A DNA stretch of 64,000 bases from NCBI GenBank assembly GCA_934047225.1, contig OW203993.1:28472069-28536068 (forward strand), read 5' to 3'. Each line of letters opens with the position of its first letter. Position 1 is the first letter of the stretch. The position numbers and the translations under genes were made by a program. Origin of the DNA: Ypsolopha sequella (Eukaryota; Arthropoda; Insecta; Lepidoptera; Ypsolophidae). Below, one piece after another: positions 31,401 through 42,792 of the stretch. The notes beneath the pieces were generated by a model. It worked only from the letters and a program-made list of their open reading frames with translations, was not told where the DNA came from and did no database searches.

Positions 31401-32454
31401 CCGGTAACTTCGTTGATTACAAGAATCAAGCTGAATGCTGTGTGTGTGTACTGGTAGGTCCCGCGTGTACGGTTGGCGCGTGAGCGTCGGCCTCTGTCTG
31501 TCGGCGGTGGGCGACGCGCTTCTCGTGTGGCCGGGCACGGTGCCGCTCGCCGCCGGCATGGCGATGTTCGGCGCGGCGCACGTCGCCTACACCGCGGCGT
31601 TCGGCCTCCGCCCCGCGGCGCCCTACCTCGCCGCCCCGCTGTTCGCGCTCGCCGCCGGCTACACGGCGCTGCTGACGCCGCCGCCACCGCTGCGCCCGCT
31701 CGTGCCCATCTACGCGCTGCTGCTGACGGCGATGACGTGGCGGGGCGCGGCGCGGCTGCGGGGCGAGGCGCGTGGCTACAGCGGGGCGTGCTCGGCGGTC
31801 GGCTCCAGCGCATTCCTCGTGTCGGACGCTATCCTCTCGTACAGCCTCTTCAATGGACCAGTGCCGTACAAGCAGGTCGGTCTTTTGTTTCTTTGCGACA
31901 AAATATGTTATATTCCCCGGATAAAGTGTTCCTGAAAGAAGATGTAGTGACTAGAATATAAAAAGGAATGCTACGGTGGTTTGGACATGTAGAGGATGAA
32001 TGAAAGTAGAGCGACAAAAGAAATTTATGGTGCGCAAGCGAAAGGTACAGCTCGACCAGGCCGCCCTGGAAGGACGTATGCTGACCAAATTGGCGACACA
32101 CTGAAGAAAGGCCATGTCAAAAGTACCCGGAATAGAAGAGCTTGTATGACTAAATTGATTGATGTGGAAGGGACGAAAGAGGTGTGTCTGGATCGTAGCA
32201 GATTTAATCTGTAGTCTCTGCCTACCCCTCTGGGAGACAGCCTTGAGTATGTATGTATAAAATGTTTCCGTACAAGAAGCAGAAACCAATAGGCAATTAG
32301 TAATCCCGCGACCAGCAGTGTGACATGTCCTATGTGGTACCAGGTGGTGGTGATGTCGACCTACTACTTGGGGCAGCTCGGCATCGCGCTTAGCGCCACG
32401 GAGTTGATGCGCGCCCCCGCCCTCGCCGCGCCCGCCCCCGCCCACGTGCACTAA
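27963..32454 (+). CDS. TMEM86A: TMEM86 lysoplasmalogenase (YhhN family), four exons, complete
   Basis: Exons are 27963..27983 (ATG GTC TCA..., 21 nt), 30260..30471, 31458..31875 and 32344..32454 (TAA). Phases 0/2/0 agree, giving 253 aa. The N-terminus MVSIMNLVKRAGWRARLVPF resembles vertebrate TMEM86A, which supports the tiny first exon. Later landmarks are AAVKCAPVLCLLGLVLL, LSAVGDALLVWPG, FGAAHVAYTAAFGL, SAFLVSDAILSYSLF and the C-terminal VMSTYYLGQLGIALSATEL. Several hydrophobic helices fit a multi-pass ER membrane enzyme. The family hydrolyses the vinyl-ether bond of lysoplasmalogens. The D-containing SAVGD and VSD motifs are retained. Exons 2-4 are strikingly GC-rich against AT-rich introns. 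The A-versus-B paralogue distinction is not meaningful outside vertebrates. Confidence 0.92.
28914..29072. mobile_element. Hairpin MITE, 'acaggacta' family, copy 3
   Basis: In TMEM86 intron 1. Left 'gattcgactaaacacaactt' and right 'gtcgtgttgcgccgaatcga' bracket 'atttgacaggactaaccttattt', with an inner palindrome as in the two copies near 11.2-11.7 kb, more diverged. Confidence 0.6.
29073..30259. other. TMEM86 intron 1, remainder
   Basis: AT-rich, no gene. 28675-28760 upstream is a degraded relative of the LINE tail at 31965-32262 ('cgtagcagatggaaat'). The rest is unassigned. Confidence 0.35.
30661..31195. repeat. Split, decayed copy of the 165-bp MITE
   Basis: 30661-30727 matches one half ('aaagccaattctgaaaactt', 'tttagcttcagttcctaac'). 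31141-31195 matches the other ('tttagtttgacagcattaaa', 'tttcagaatttgcttt'). About 410 bp of unrelated sequence in TMEM86 intron 2 separates them. Confidence 0.45.
31205..31285 (-). mobile_element. tRNA-like SINE head
   Basis: The minus strand reads 'agcggtagctgagtaggtaa' (A-box-like) and then 'gttcgaatcctgccac' (B-box-like). The anticodon and acceptor stems are too poor for a functional tRNA. It lies in TMEM86 intron 2. Confidence 0.45.
31965..32262 (+). pseudogene. Non-LTR retrotransposon C-terminal fragment
   Basis: Lies within TMEM86 intron 3. It begins LRWFGHVE and shifts frame. It continues as IYGAQAKGTARPGRPGRTYA, DQIGDTLKKGHVKSTRNRRA and KEVCLDRSRFNL, the C-terminal region of a lepidopteran LINE ORF. 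A related tail is at 61711-61835 (minus) and a faint one near 28700. Truncated and frameshifted. Confidence 0.65.
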
Positions 32455-34539
32455 CTCTGACGTCAACGTCTTCCTCGCTACGCACGCAATCAACAAGGAG
32501 GAATACGCATACTAAATCAAATATTGAAATCTCCAAAACTATCGTAAACGTACACTTCCACGTGTATATAGCTATGTACCTACTGAATGTTTACGGTCAG
32601 CGTTTGTTCTCCGATACATATACTTCCTCTAGCTATGTACCTATAGGTATGTAGCCATTAGTTTAGTGATATAGGATGTAAGTGTAAACCGTGTGGATGA
32701 AGATCTTGATAGAAACAAAGAATCAACATATTATATCATTTAGGTGACACGTATTTTAGTATTTATTTTAAGAAGAATTTATGCGAGTGTAGCCGCAATT
32801 TTATATGTAGTTTTGTAGTTGTACCATCAACCCTTGGATAGTTATGGGCAATAATAGAAAAATATTTAAATTTCTTGCACGTTGTTCCACTAATATATCT
32901 TTCAAGTGACAACAACATTATCGGCTATCTATGGGACACATATTTTGTTCCAATTTTTTGACTTGTTAATGTATAATTTATCGTCAAAATTACTGAATTA
33001 ATCTTCTTACAACACGTAGGTACCATTTGATATATTTTTATACTGTAATGTCACCTCAACTCTTATTTTTTTATCTTTAGTTGTTTCTAATTAATGTTCA
33101 TTATTGTTTATTTTAACCTCCTCAGACCCTGCGTGCTCTTTAATGACGTAAACTTAGTCGTTCAACACGTAAATAAACTTCAATAAAATCATGAGGGAGC
33201 CCATATTTATAGATTGAAACTCCGCGCGTTCTGTGGCAAAGGTTGTTGTCGTAAGAAAAAAATATACTTGAGATGATTTTGAAACGTTAAGCTGTCATGG
33301 CGTCTTTGACAGTTTAAGCAAAAGGAGCCATCATGTCACGAAATGTTTTTTTTTTTTTGCAATCCACTGTACCCATGACTGTATCTAATATATATTTTTT
33401 TAATAAATATAAAAAAGCAATACGGTGCAAATACAGGCTTAAAATTTATCTTCATTGGATGAATGGAATTGTGTCAGTACAACATCTACATGTTGTTTTA
33501 ATAATAAACTGTATGGTAGTATAATTAAAAGGTTTATTTAAATACGAGTAGGCAATCTTACAATGGACTATGATGGTTCCAACACAATGTATCCTCTATT
33601 ATTTATTGATCATCATAGAAATATTAGTTGTTACCTTCCTCTTCCTCTTTCTCGGTCAAGATAGTTTCTACTGGTGATCAGTGAAAGATAGATAACGGAG
33701 GATTCATCCAATGAAGACAAATCTTCAGCATGTATTGGCATCGTATCTCTAACGTTGTCATCACCTTTAGAGCTTAACTCTAGGTCAGTACGTGTAGGTA
33801 TTAAATACGTAGATAATTTATTATTGTCTTTGTTAGTTTGATACTTCTTACCATTGAAGATTTTATTATGTATTTAAAACACGTGTCTTCATAATATATG
33901 ATGACATATGAACTGAGAACTGATGTCATCGTATGAGCACATAATGTAAAATGTGGGAGGTGAACTATTTTTGGGGATCCTTGGCATATGACTCTTCACA
34001 AAATTAGTCGAGGTTTGATGATATCTGAAAAAAATAGGGCTAGGTCTCAGAAGGTTAAGTATATTGGTTAAGTACATCTGACGTAGTTTACATGGTTTAT
34101 TTCGGTGGTGATCAAAATAAGTTTGTTAATTCAAGAGTCATAAATCAGTGTAATTTTATAATTATTTATGATATAAATATGATCATATTTGTAAAATACG
34201 AGAAATCTAAAAAGATCACCAATTACCGTATTTGCGTCAAGGGTATTCGACTGAAAGTTTTGCATTATTAAAAAATATAAAAATTTGGAGGAGATAATTC
34301 TTTAAAAAGTCTTAAAGGATATACCTGAAATTAGATTTAGTCTCACGGACTGATTAATGGTTATCATAATAATTGACTCATACAATTTGTTGGTAAAGAT
34401 AAGTTTGTAATTTTTTGTTCAAATTATTCAAGTCTACTAACTTATTTGAATGGTACGGAACTCTCAAGGCGCAAGTCCTACTCTCACTTGACCGAGTTGT
34501 TTTATTAAGAGGCGTCGTTACGCGCAAACCTCCATACAA
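32455..34539. other. TMEM86 3' flank and intergenic DNA
   Basis: Includes the probable 3' UTR; candidate AATAAA motifs are near 33173-33187. 33119-33345 is a repeat shared with 9440-9740. A frame open for about 77 codons on the minus strand (33877-33647, ending DRERGRGR) has no start and no recognised family. No gene is called. Confidence 0.4.
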
Positions 34540-34975
34540 ACGCTATCAACACATTGTGGGGTGTCTATGGAATATTATTACAATATTTTAGGCTGTGTCC
34601 TAGATGTATGTTTAAGTCGAACTAAAAATCGTGAAATTTGAGTAATATCTTAACAAAAAACCCCTAAAATACGTAAATTTAACGGTTTTTTACCATAAGT
34701 GTAGCCGAATGTGCCTTTATTGTTTAGATAAAATGAAAAAAATGAATATGAGTCAAACATTTAAAAAGTTATCTAGATTAATAATAACCAAAAATAATGT
34801 TTCGAAACGTTCACAGTCTTGCCAAAATCTGGTTTCTCATGAAACAAGTTTTCAATTTTGCGCTCGCGACAAAATCGGCACGATTGTATTGTCCTCGCAA
34901 GTTTCATGGAGCGTGCACCTTATAGCGAAATGAAACAGTATGACATTTGGCCACGCCCACAACTGAGTTGATCGC
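34540..34975 (+). repeat. Direct repeat copy A (with 36340-36795)
   Basis: About 430 bp aligned with 36340-36795 through 'acacattgtggggtgtctat', 'aaatttaacggttttttacc', 'ttgtattgtcctc' and 'ggccacgcccacaactgagt'. Copies differ by substitutions and short gaps. No coding. Confidence 0.65.
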
Positions 34976-35824
34976 GTAATGATGTCTGTTAACAAAATAA
35001 ACGAGCATCATAATTATAACATTAGATCTTTTGTTATTTTATAAGCACAAAGTATTATTTTGAAAATAATTGTTACATGAATAATTTGTTGTCTTTAACG
35101 CGTATAGGGACTCATTTGTCCCAATCCGGAAAACTATTTTAAAGTACCATTTTTCATTTAAAAAATACACTCGAAAATTTTAACGTATCTTTAATAATCA
35201 TTAAAAAATTAAATACCTATTTATAACTTTCCACAAAAAAGATATTTTATGTAAAATTATTATGTTTGTAGACCATGAATAATTACAATAATCAGTTGAA
35301 GCAACTTGTAATAGCATTTGTGATAAAAATATAATAGATACGATGACCTAACAATAGCATTTTAAAAAAGCATATAGGCACTTGCTTTTAGCTGGAAATA
35401 TCATCGATTATAAAATTAGTAGAGTAACAAAGTTATTGGTTAGAATCGTGATTAATGTATTGTAATATTATAAATTATTTTTTCTCTCATTACATTACAA
35501 AATTTATGAGTATCTGTTGTGTAATGAACAGAAATATTATTTGTTCGAATAAGCTTTTTATTTTCAGATTTTATTATTGTTTAAATTGTTTTATGCGTAC
35601 CAAATTTATTTTTTGGTGCCATAATTAAGAAAAAAGTTTTATTATACATTGGTTTTTTTAATTATTTCCTACAGTTTGTCTTTTTTGACGGTGAGGGTTT
35701 TTTAAATAGTAGATTTACAAAACACACAACTACTTACCAATTTTTATAAGAGTTTTAAATTAAACCAACTCTAATGTCTGTGGAATGTGATCTGTTACTG
35801 TTTAACGATATATAGGATGTTACG

Positions 35825-36905
35825 GCTGTTGTTAGGTTTGATGATAAACTTAAGATTAGCCGGGTGAGTTTAAGTTTAGGTTTGAGTATTAGCTAATGTT
35901 GGATGTTACGTTCATTTTCGATATATCATTCATTTTTAGACGACTAATCTAAACATTCGCCCGAAACCAACCGCTAATAAATACAATTTCAAGACGAATC
36001 GCAGGCTCAGCGAAAGATTGCACTGTTTTTGAAGCTGATTACTACCAAAAACATGTTAGTTTTAATTATGATTTTATTATATTTTGCATTTATGCCCTTA
36101 CTATTTTTAAATTGGCGATATTTCATGTGGTTCTAGTTTGGGCTGTTTATTTTCTTACTTAAAATTTAACAACTTTATGATTGCACTGTTTTGAGGCATA
36201 TTACCACCAAAAATAAGTTAGTTTTATTGGTAATATCATTTTTCAAATAAGACGAGTAAACTATTCAAATTAAATATGTAGCTTTTATTATTTCATCTTT
36301 CCGTTTGCTTTTACAGTTTTAGCTGTTTTAGTATCACACGCAAACCTCCATACAAACGCTGTCACCACATTGTGGGGTGTCTATGGAATGTTATTGTAAT
36401 ATTTTAGGCTGAGTCCATTAACATTATCTAGATATATGTTCAAGTCGAACTACAAATGGTGAAAAACAAACCCTTACGTAAGTTTACGTAAATTTAACGG
36501 TTTTTTACCTAAAGTGTAGCCGAATGTTCTTTTATTGTTTTAGATAAAATGAAAAAATTAAGACGAATCAAACATTGAAAATGTTATCTAGATTAATAAT
36601 AACCAAAAATAATATTTGAAAACGTCCACGCTCTTGCCAAAATCACGTTTTTCCTGAAACAAATTTTCAATTTTGCACCCGCGACGAAATCGGCACGATT
36701 GTATTGTCCTCAAGTTTCATGGAGCGTGCTTCTTATAGCGAAATTAAACAGCATGACGTTTGGACACGCCCACAACTGAGTTCATGATGTCCGTTCTTAA
36801 TAAGCGGTTGTTCCTGCTAAACTAAAGATTAAATAAACTAACATTAGCTAGAGCTCAAACCTAACTTAAGATTAGCCGGCTAATATTAACTTATCGTCAA
36901 GCGTA
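35825..36905. repeat. Inverted repeat pair (~70 bp arms)
   Basis: 35825-35900 ('aaacttaagattagccgggt', 'aggtttgagtattagctaat') is inverted at 36838-36905 ('cattagctagagctcaaacc', 'ttaagattagccggctaat'). Copy B of the direct repeat lies inside the pair. Possibly a TIR element that captured or carries the repeat. Confidence 0.5.
36340..36795 (+). repeat. Direct repeat copy B
   Basis: Second copy of the 34540-34975 unit in the same orientation, about 1.8 kb downstream. A third, inverted copy is at 16270-16480. Confidence 0.65.
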
Positions 36906-37231
36906 ACAATAGCCATAGTACGTAACATATTTATTTGATAGGTACCTTATACATAACTTTTTGAATTTTAGAACGTATGGTTCTAGACAAGAAGTTTATA
37001 ATGTAACTTAGAAGCTTCTTGGTTCTACACCATAAGTCTGTGATGTATTTAGTTTATTATTTTTATTAAAAATTGTGTTAAATTAGGTAATAACATATTT
37101 ACTTATTTATAAAAGGGAATGGGAATTGGTGTTAATTAACATAGGAGACCCTGCGCTGTGTACAAGCGTAATTTCCCGGACACTACGTACGTAAAAAGAT
37201 CTGTTCTGGCTTTATTTATTAAATATACATA

Positions 37232-37396
37232 AAAGCCGATTCTGAAGGCTTTAATTTTAGTTTTAGTGCTGTCAAAACTAAATTTTCTTCGATACAAAAT
37301 AGTCCTTAAGAGTTAGGATTAGAAGCTAAATTTCTTTGAAAAATTTTAAGCTTTGACTGCACTAAAACTAAAATTAAAGCCTTCAGAATTGGCTTT
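37232..37396. mobile_element. 165-bp MITE, copy 2
   Basis: Same length and termini as 16898-17062. Flanking ATA on both sides differs from the AAT of copy 1, as expected for independent 3-bp target duplications. Confidence 0.7.
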
Positions 37397-37948
37397 ATAA
37401 TACTATTAATTTATAGCTTGTACCCGCGAGTTGATCCACCAGATACGTGACGTAGATAACAACGCCATCTAGCTGTTAACTTTATAAACTGATTACATTT
37501 AGTTCAGGAAATATAATTTGACCCAATTCGCCTTGTTACTTATAAGGCGAATCGGTGCAAATTAATAAAGGCATCTTTAAATACAAGCACATTATATAAT
37601 GATCATACTGAACAACTTTCCTAAGGAACAATAAGCGAGGAAACAAAGAAAATGTTACTGTCCTTCCAATTCACAGGTGTGTTCAAAGTTGCAAGGAAGC
37701 ATAAAAATATTTTTTCATTTCCGCAGGTCTTTGGGAAAGTTGGTCAGTATGACACACTTTCAAGGAATGCATAGTTGGTCTTGGTATTTTTTTCTTGGAT
37801 GGACATTATGACGTTTACGTTTATGTAAAAAAAGACGCCCAAATGTAAATTCCCGTACAAAAAATTTGTGCCTTTCACCGAATATTTCCTTTGTCGCAAT
37901 GTTGGTAATGATGCGATCGATATATATCCATCCATCCAATCCAATGAC

Positions 37949-38088
37949 TATAGTACGTATAATATAGCTTGAGTCCTGTGACAGCAGGACAGCGCTACAC
38001 AATTTGTATTTCTAACTCTCTTTCTCATGCTCAAATGTGTATAGCGCTGACAGCTGTCACAGGGCTCGAGCTATATTATACGGACTAT
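37949..38088. mobile_element. Hairpin MITE with ~50-bp arms
   Basis: Left 'tatagtacgtataatatagc' and right 'gctatattatacggactata' are inverted, with arms continuing through 'ctgtgacagc' and 'gacagctgtcacag'. Central loop of about 40 bp. Confidence 0.6.
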
Positions 38089-38175
38089 AAGAAATAGGAT
38101 TCTTTATTCATTCATAGATTCAATCGGAGCACAGGGGAGCCAACATTGCGACAAAAGAACTGATAAAACGCACTA

Positions 38176-38330
38176 CAGTGCTCACAAAGTAACAATGCGC
38201 ATACAAATCTATAGCCGAGCAACCGGACGTAACACGTGACCGTATTAATTGTATAGAAAGTGTAAGGAAATACGAACTTTGCCGAACAGTGGCAAAGATT
38301 TGTATGCGCTTTATCAGTTTGGGAGCACTG
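38176..38330. mobile_element. TA-flanked MITE, Tc1/mariner-like ends
   Basis: 155 bp from CAGTGCTCACAAAG to the inverted TTTGGGAGCACTG, with TA on both sides (38174-38175 and 38331-38332). Arms of about 35 bp include 'gcgcatacaaatct'. The TA target and the CAGT start fit a Tc1/mariner-mobilised MITE. Related sequence is at 12955 and 7440. Confidence 0.65.
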
Positions 38331-38420
38331 TACACCAGGTGACCACTACTTAACATTATTTACTAGTAGGTCACAGACAAAGCATTCCGAAAGCCATACC
38401 ACAGTTACAGTGAGGTCCTG

Positions 38421-38583
38421 CGGGTCTACCGCGTAATTCTCATTTTCATCAACATCAACTTGAGATTGAAATTTGTCGTGCGTGCGACGACGCCCGCCTG
38501 ACATGCCATCTCTTTTGCACGCGTTGAATTTCGCATGCATTTGCTTGAAGTTGATACAAATGAGAATTACGCGGTAGAGCCCC
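38421..38583. mobile_element. Hairpin MITE, 'taccgcgtaattctcatt' family
   Basis: 'ggtctaccgcgtaattctca' pairs with 'tgagaattacgcggtagagc'. Arms extend about 35 bp around a centre rich in 'gtcgtgcgtgcgacgac'. Confidence 0.6.
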
Positions 38584-39017
38584 TGGATCAAATCGGAGTA
38601 ATGGTATAAGGTTTCATCGTTTGTTATCTTTTAGTGTTTCTAATAAAGAACATTAATTACATTAAATATTGTTTTATTTTTGTTCAAATAGCCTAAAATA
38701 ATAGTAATTCTTCCTCTACTTGTCTGTTGGTGCGGACACAATAATCTACGATGAATTACCTAAAATAAATAAATTAATTAACACTGAGTGTTCTAGTACT
38801 TGATAAGGCAAAAAAAAAACGTTGAGTATAAAAATATTTATTAAAATATACATAAAATTAATTATTATTATATTTTTTACAATAACTTAATAAGAGTCTC
38901 TGTACATTGAATTACACAACAAATAACCGTCACGCACACATAGACAGACCGTGCTGAATATCGGCGCGATCTTACTTGGCCGCCAGAGGTCTGGCTCCTC
39001 TCTCTCTCCCTAAAACC

Positions 39018-40853
39018 CTCAGAATAAGGAATACAAATAGAAGCCTGGCTAAAATAATACGCGGAGAAAGATACCTATCCTTGATTTTCTTACGACATTC
39101 TAGTGCGTTAGAGAGAGATGGATATGTATTAGTTTTTTCTTAATTAGGTAGGTTGTCACTAGTTCGTTGCTTTGCTAGTGATGTAACGATGTCGATTTTT
39201 GACTACGATAAATAAACCAAATCGAAATGAACCAAGACCAATCTGCTTACCACACATTATATCGTATCAAATTGTGAAAAAAAAGAGAATGCAGGAGGCA
39301 CCGACCTTTTTGGTGACATCCTCTTGCTTTAGAAGGAGGCCAAGAGAATTAATAGCAAAGTGGTCTCTGTCTACCCCAGTGGGACACATGTTATATTGTG
39401 TAAATAAGGAATTAATAAAAGGATATCTTTCGTTTAGCATAATTTTTTATTAAGTACAAATTACTATATCGTAGGCAGGTACATAAGTTAAGTCCAAAAT
39501 TGTGCGTTTCTGGTACAAAAAATGCTGTAGCTTGTATCAGAGATACAACCGTAAACTATTTAAGTGGATACTTTTTAAGTCGCACTAAGTACGAAAATGT
39601 CTTTATCTGCGGAATTTTTTCGTGAAGTCAATCATGGAAGTAAAGTACAAGTTCTGAACAGGCCTTTCAGAACGATTTGCGAACATAGAAGAATGCACTT
39701 TTCTACACCACAGACATCCATAGGTACTGGTTCTGTTGCCTAAAATTGAAAAATTATCGAGTTAATATACTATAGTATAGTACAAGCACGTACCTACAAA
39801 CAAGATTGATAATGCAATTATACATAATTATTTAAAGGTTACCAATGTGTCTGTATCTGGTAAATACAACGTCGGTAAAGCATCTGCTTTTAACCGTCTC
39901 CATTTTAAATTTTCGTTTGGTCCAAAAGAATCCGGCGTAAAGTGTTTCGAACAAATATGACTGCTTTTTTTATTTGCCCAATTTGGTCTAATTATTCGTC
40001 TAAGCCATTCACTTTTTAATTCTTCCCTTTTTGGAAATCTGTAACAAAAAATATAGCGATATTTATTCGGCATTATTTTTCTTTTAACTCGCACTGAAAT
40101 TAATCTGCGGTATTATCCTTTATGCACGGCTGCCGCAGGAACCAATGTTCGATAGTTTGCCACACGGACTTTAGTACATCACTATGCAAAAAAACATAAC
40201 CTCTAATAGTCGGCAGAAAATCTATATAAAACAGGCAAATATCGGTGTAGAATTGAACACGAGTATGATGTACAAGAACTACTATTATTGTTACTGAGTT
40301 TTAGGTATGATCCTGCAACTTATTAACATAAAAACTATCAGAACTCACTGGTGAAATGATATTGCTTCATTGTTGTTTTCTTTTCTTCTTGTATGCGATT
40401 TACAGCCTTCAATCGCACAAGACATTTTATTACAATGTTAAAAAAACAATCAACACAAACAATAATAAATCACACTTTCACGAATTTTGAGAGGAAGAGC
40501 ACCAAAATATTTATTTTCTCTCGGTGAAGCTGTAAACTTTTGCAAAATGTATTAGACATTTCGATGCCACCAAATTAAGATGTGATGCACGCAACGAACG
40601 ATATTACAACAAAACGATACAATGATGAGACGTTTTTAATTTGATGGTATTATAATTTTTAAAATACATCCAAATTACATCCAACTGACATTTGCTTGGT
40701 TCAATCTAGTGACACACCAGGAAAAAATATAAAGTAAGTGCGGTCCGGTGTTTCATTCACTCGTACACAGGAGTAATTTACGTTAGATGAGTACAATGGC
40801 TAATGCCCAGTTCTTATTTTAGCCAGGCTTCTATTTGTATTCCTTATTCTGAG
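39018..40853 (-). mobile_element. 1.84-kb THAP-encoding DNA transposon (P-element-like), 40-bp TIRs, 8-bp TSD
   Basis: The ends are inverted for 40 bp without visible mismatch (CTCAGAATAAGGAATAC...). CTAAAACC occurs at 39010-39017 and again at 40854-40861. An 8-bp duplication occurs in the P and hAT superfamilies; a THAP DNA-binding domain inside points to P. No DDE-type transposase core was found, so the copy looks non-autonomous or internally deleted. The coding strand is minus. Its ends recur as 45-bp and 27-bp copies at 9635 and 50801. Confidence 0.85.
39828..40425 (-). CDS. THAP-domain protein, two exons, inside the TIR element
   Basis: Exon 1 is 40349..40425 (ATG) and exon 2 is 39828..40038, joined by GT-AG with matching phase, for about 95 aa. 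The THAP zinc finger has MSCAIEGC (C-x4-C), ISFHQFPK at the splice junction, SEWLRRIIRPNW, and ICSKHFTPDSF (C-x2-H) closing with RRLKADALPTL, the AVPT-box position. P-element transposases bind their ends with such a domain. Here the frame stops soon after the domain, so the product would be DNA-binding only unless more exons follow. That could make it a repressor-like protein, as truncated P products are. This role is inference. Confidence 0.75.
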
Positions 40854-40861
40854 CTAAAACC

Positions 40862-42717
40862 TCTATCTCCGAGAGACAGAGCCTAACTTCGGGCGACTAA
40901 GTAAGCGTGTACTGTAACTCGCGTCAACTAACTTGGCGAGTGTGAATATAGATCAAAATTGAGCCGCAGTTGCGCACTATAGAGTGGTCGACGGTGATAC
41001 TGTGCAACTGGTGGCTGTGCATTTATTAAGGTTTAGGGAAGAGTGGCTCAGACCACATCTCATGTTTTCTTGCCTTCAATGGCTCGCAAGGGTGAGGGAA
41101 AAGGTCTAGATATTTCAGTAAGAATAAGACATTTTCCAGTGGCTTTTGCTTTATCTGATTGGCTGTTAAGCCATTGGGTTATTTCAGTATCATGATTTTT
41201 TTCTCTTCTCAATTTTAGTATTTTTTGTAGGTCTACCCATAAATATACCTATACATTTTTTTTTATTAATATTTAATTTAAAAATTTATCTTACGTAAGA
41301 TTGATTAGGAGGAGGGAGGAGTTCAAAATAGGCCCATTTATGTAATAAATGGACAGCCCCCAGCTATAGGTCGTCAACTTCGTGCCTACCGCGCCCACGG
41401 GGTATAGGGGTTGGCGGGCGTGGCCTCTGAGGGGATGCGGATGGTGTGGCGGGAGGGTGAACGAGCACGACGCGTGTGGCGGACCAAGGCGGATGGCCAG
41501 TAGTCGGGGAGGTCGCTCCATAGATAAGGGTAACATAAACCGATGTATGATCTCTTGTAGATTCTATGATATTGTAAAGTTGTCAATGTCATACTTTGTA
41601 CTTGGAATGACTTGCGAACAGCCCTGCACACTGCTACCTCGTACCCGCCAACCCCTGTGCAGATAACTTCACGCCTGCTAATGTGGTTGACCCGTACATT
41701 ACAATAACAGTACTATATCATATATTGTACTTTAATGTTTTGAAACGAGCTGGTTACTAATTTGTATATAAAGCGCTGTCAGGCCAGATCAAGAATATAC
41801 GACAATGAGCGTTTTTCCTTGTGTCAAATTTAGTGTTGAATATGATTCCTAGATGGCGCTGTCGTTTACTTCAGCAACATAATCAAATACAAAATTTGCA
41901 CAGATTCCAAACAAAACTAAAAACCACTTTGACATTGATTGCTACGAAATATATTTTATCTATGGTGACATGGACAGCGACATCTGGGGGAAAGCTAAGA
42001 AGTACGAAAAAAAACCAACGAGAAAAACGCTCATTAAACACGTCATACGTGGATACAATGAGGCAAGTATTTTACCTGTCCCCATTACGATCTTGTATTA
42101 AATGACCTATATCTTTGGGTTTACAGTTGACTCAGTCTGTTCCATGGGTAGCGGCGCGGTGCGGGAGGGGTAACAACGCACGCTACCGAGAAGTTGGACT
42201 GAGTTTTAAACAGTAAACGGTACGAAATATATTACGCAACTCGGTAATATTCGCATATCTTCGGAAATACGATTTTTACGTAACCATAACGAATTACAAC
42301 AAGGTCTAAATCAATGCGCTATATCTAATTTGGAATACTTGAAAGCCGTATATTGCGAAGTGCATAATTTAATTATTTCCACTGTACATATACACATACG
42401 TAGCCCTGCCATAAGTTCTGTCCCTACACTTCTTGGATTTAGTTCTAAATACAAGTAACATTTGATGAGCGTTTATTTTTTACATTACTTCTATAGGCCG
42501 TCTACTGTCATCAAAAGTTATCATACGGTAAACGTGGGGTGGAATCTAAAAGAGAACTGTTTCGCTGTTATGGTGTTACACACAGAACATATTAATAAGG
42601 AATAGAAATGCCATGAAAGCCGTGACTGCGACGCACCGCTGTGATCAATACGTCAGGGCATAACCCGCTGGCCTCTCATTTCTCAACCGAACGCGTTAGA
42701 ACAAACATATTGTAAAA
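40862..42717. other. Intergenic, one small MITE-like unit
   Basis: 41804-42035 is bounded by 'aatgagcgtttttc' and 'gaaaaacgctcatt' (about 15-bp inverted ends). A GC-rich patch lies at 41386-41520. No gene recognised. Confidence 0.4.
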
Positions 42718-42792
42718 ATGGTGTATTGCAGCGTGGCAAATTGTTTTAACTCTTCAAATAACGCAGACATCCAAAGGAATTTCATTTCACTC
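42718..42792 (+). CDS. Candidate first exon of a second THAP-like protein
   Basis: ATG followed by 25 codons reading MVYCSVANCFNSSNNADIQR and then NFISL, ending at a GTAAGTAA donor in phase 0. The CSVANC start and the NFISL end at a splice site parallel the THAP exon at 40349-40425. I did not find the expected second exon (W...CSxHF) downstream, so this may be a relic or chance. Confidence 0.35.

Noticed and set aside
31316..31813. Long Arg/Ala/Pro-rich frame on the minus strand and a 162-codon frame at 31473-31961 on plus
   Set aside because: Both are antisense or out-of-frame shadows of the GC-rich TMEM86 exon 3.
33647..33877. 77-codon open stretch on the minus strand ending DRERGRGR
   Set aside because: No start codon or splice support and no recognised family; kept only as a note in the intergenic entry.
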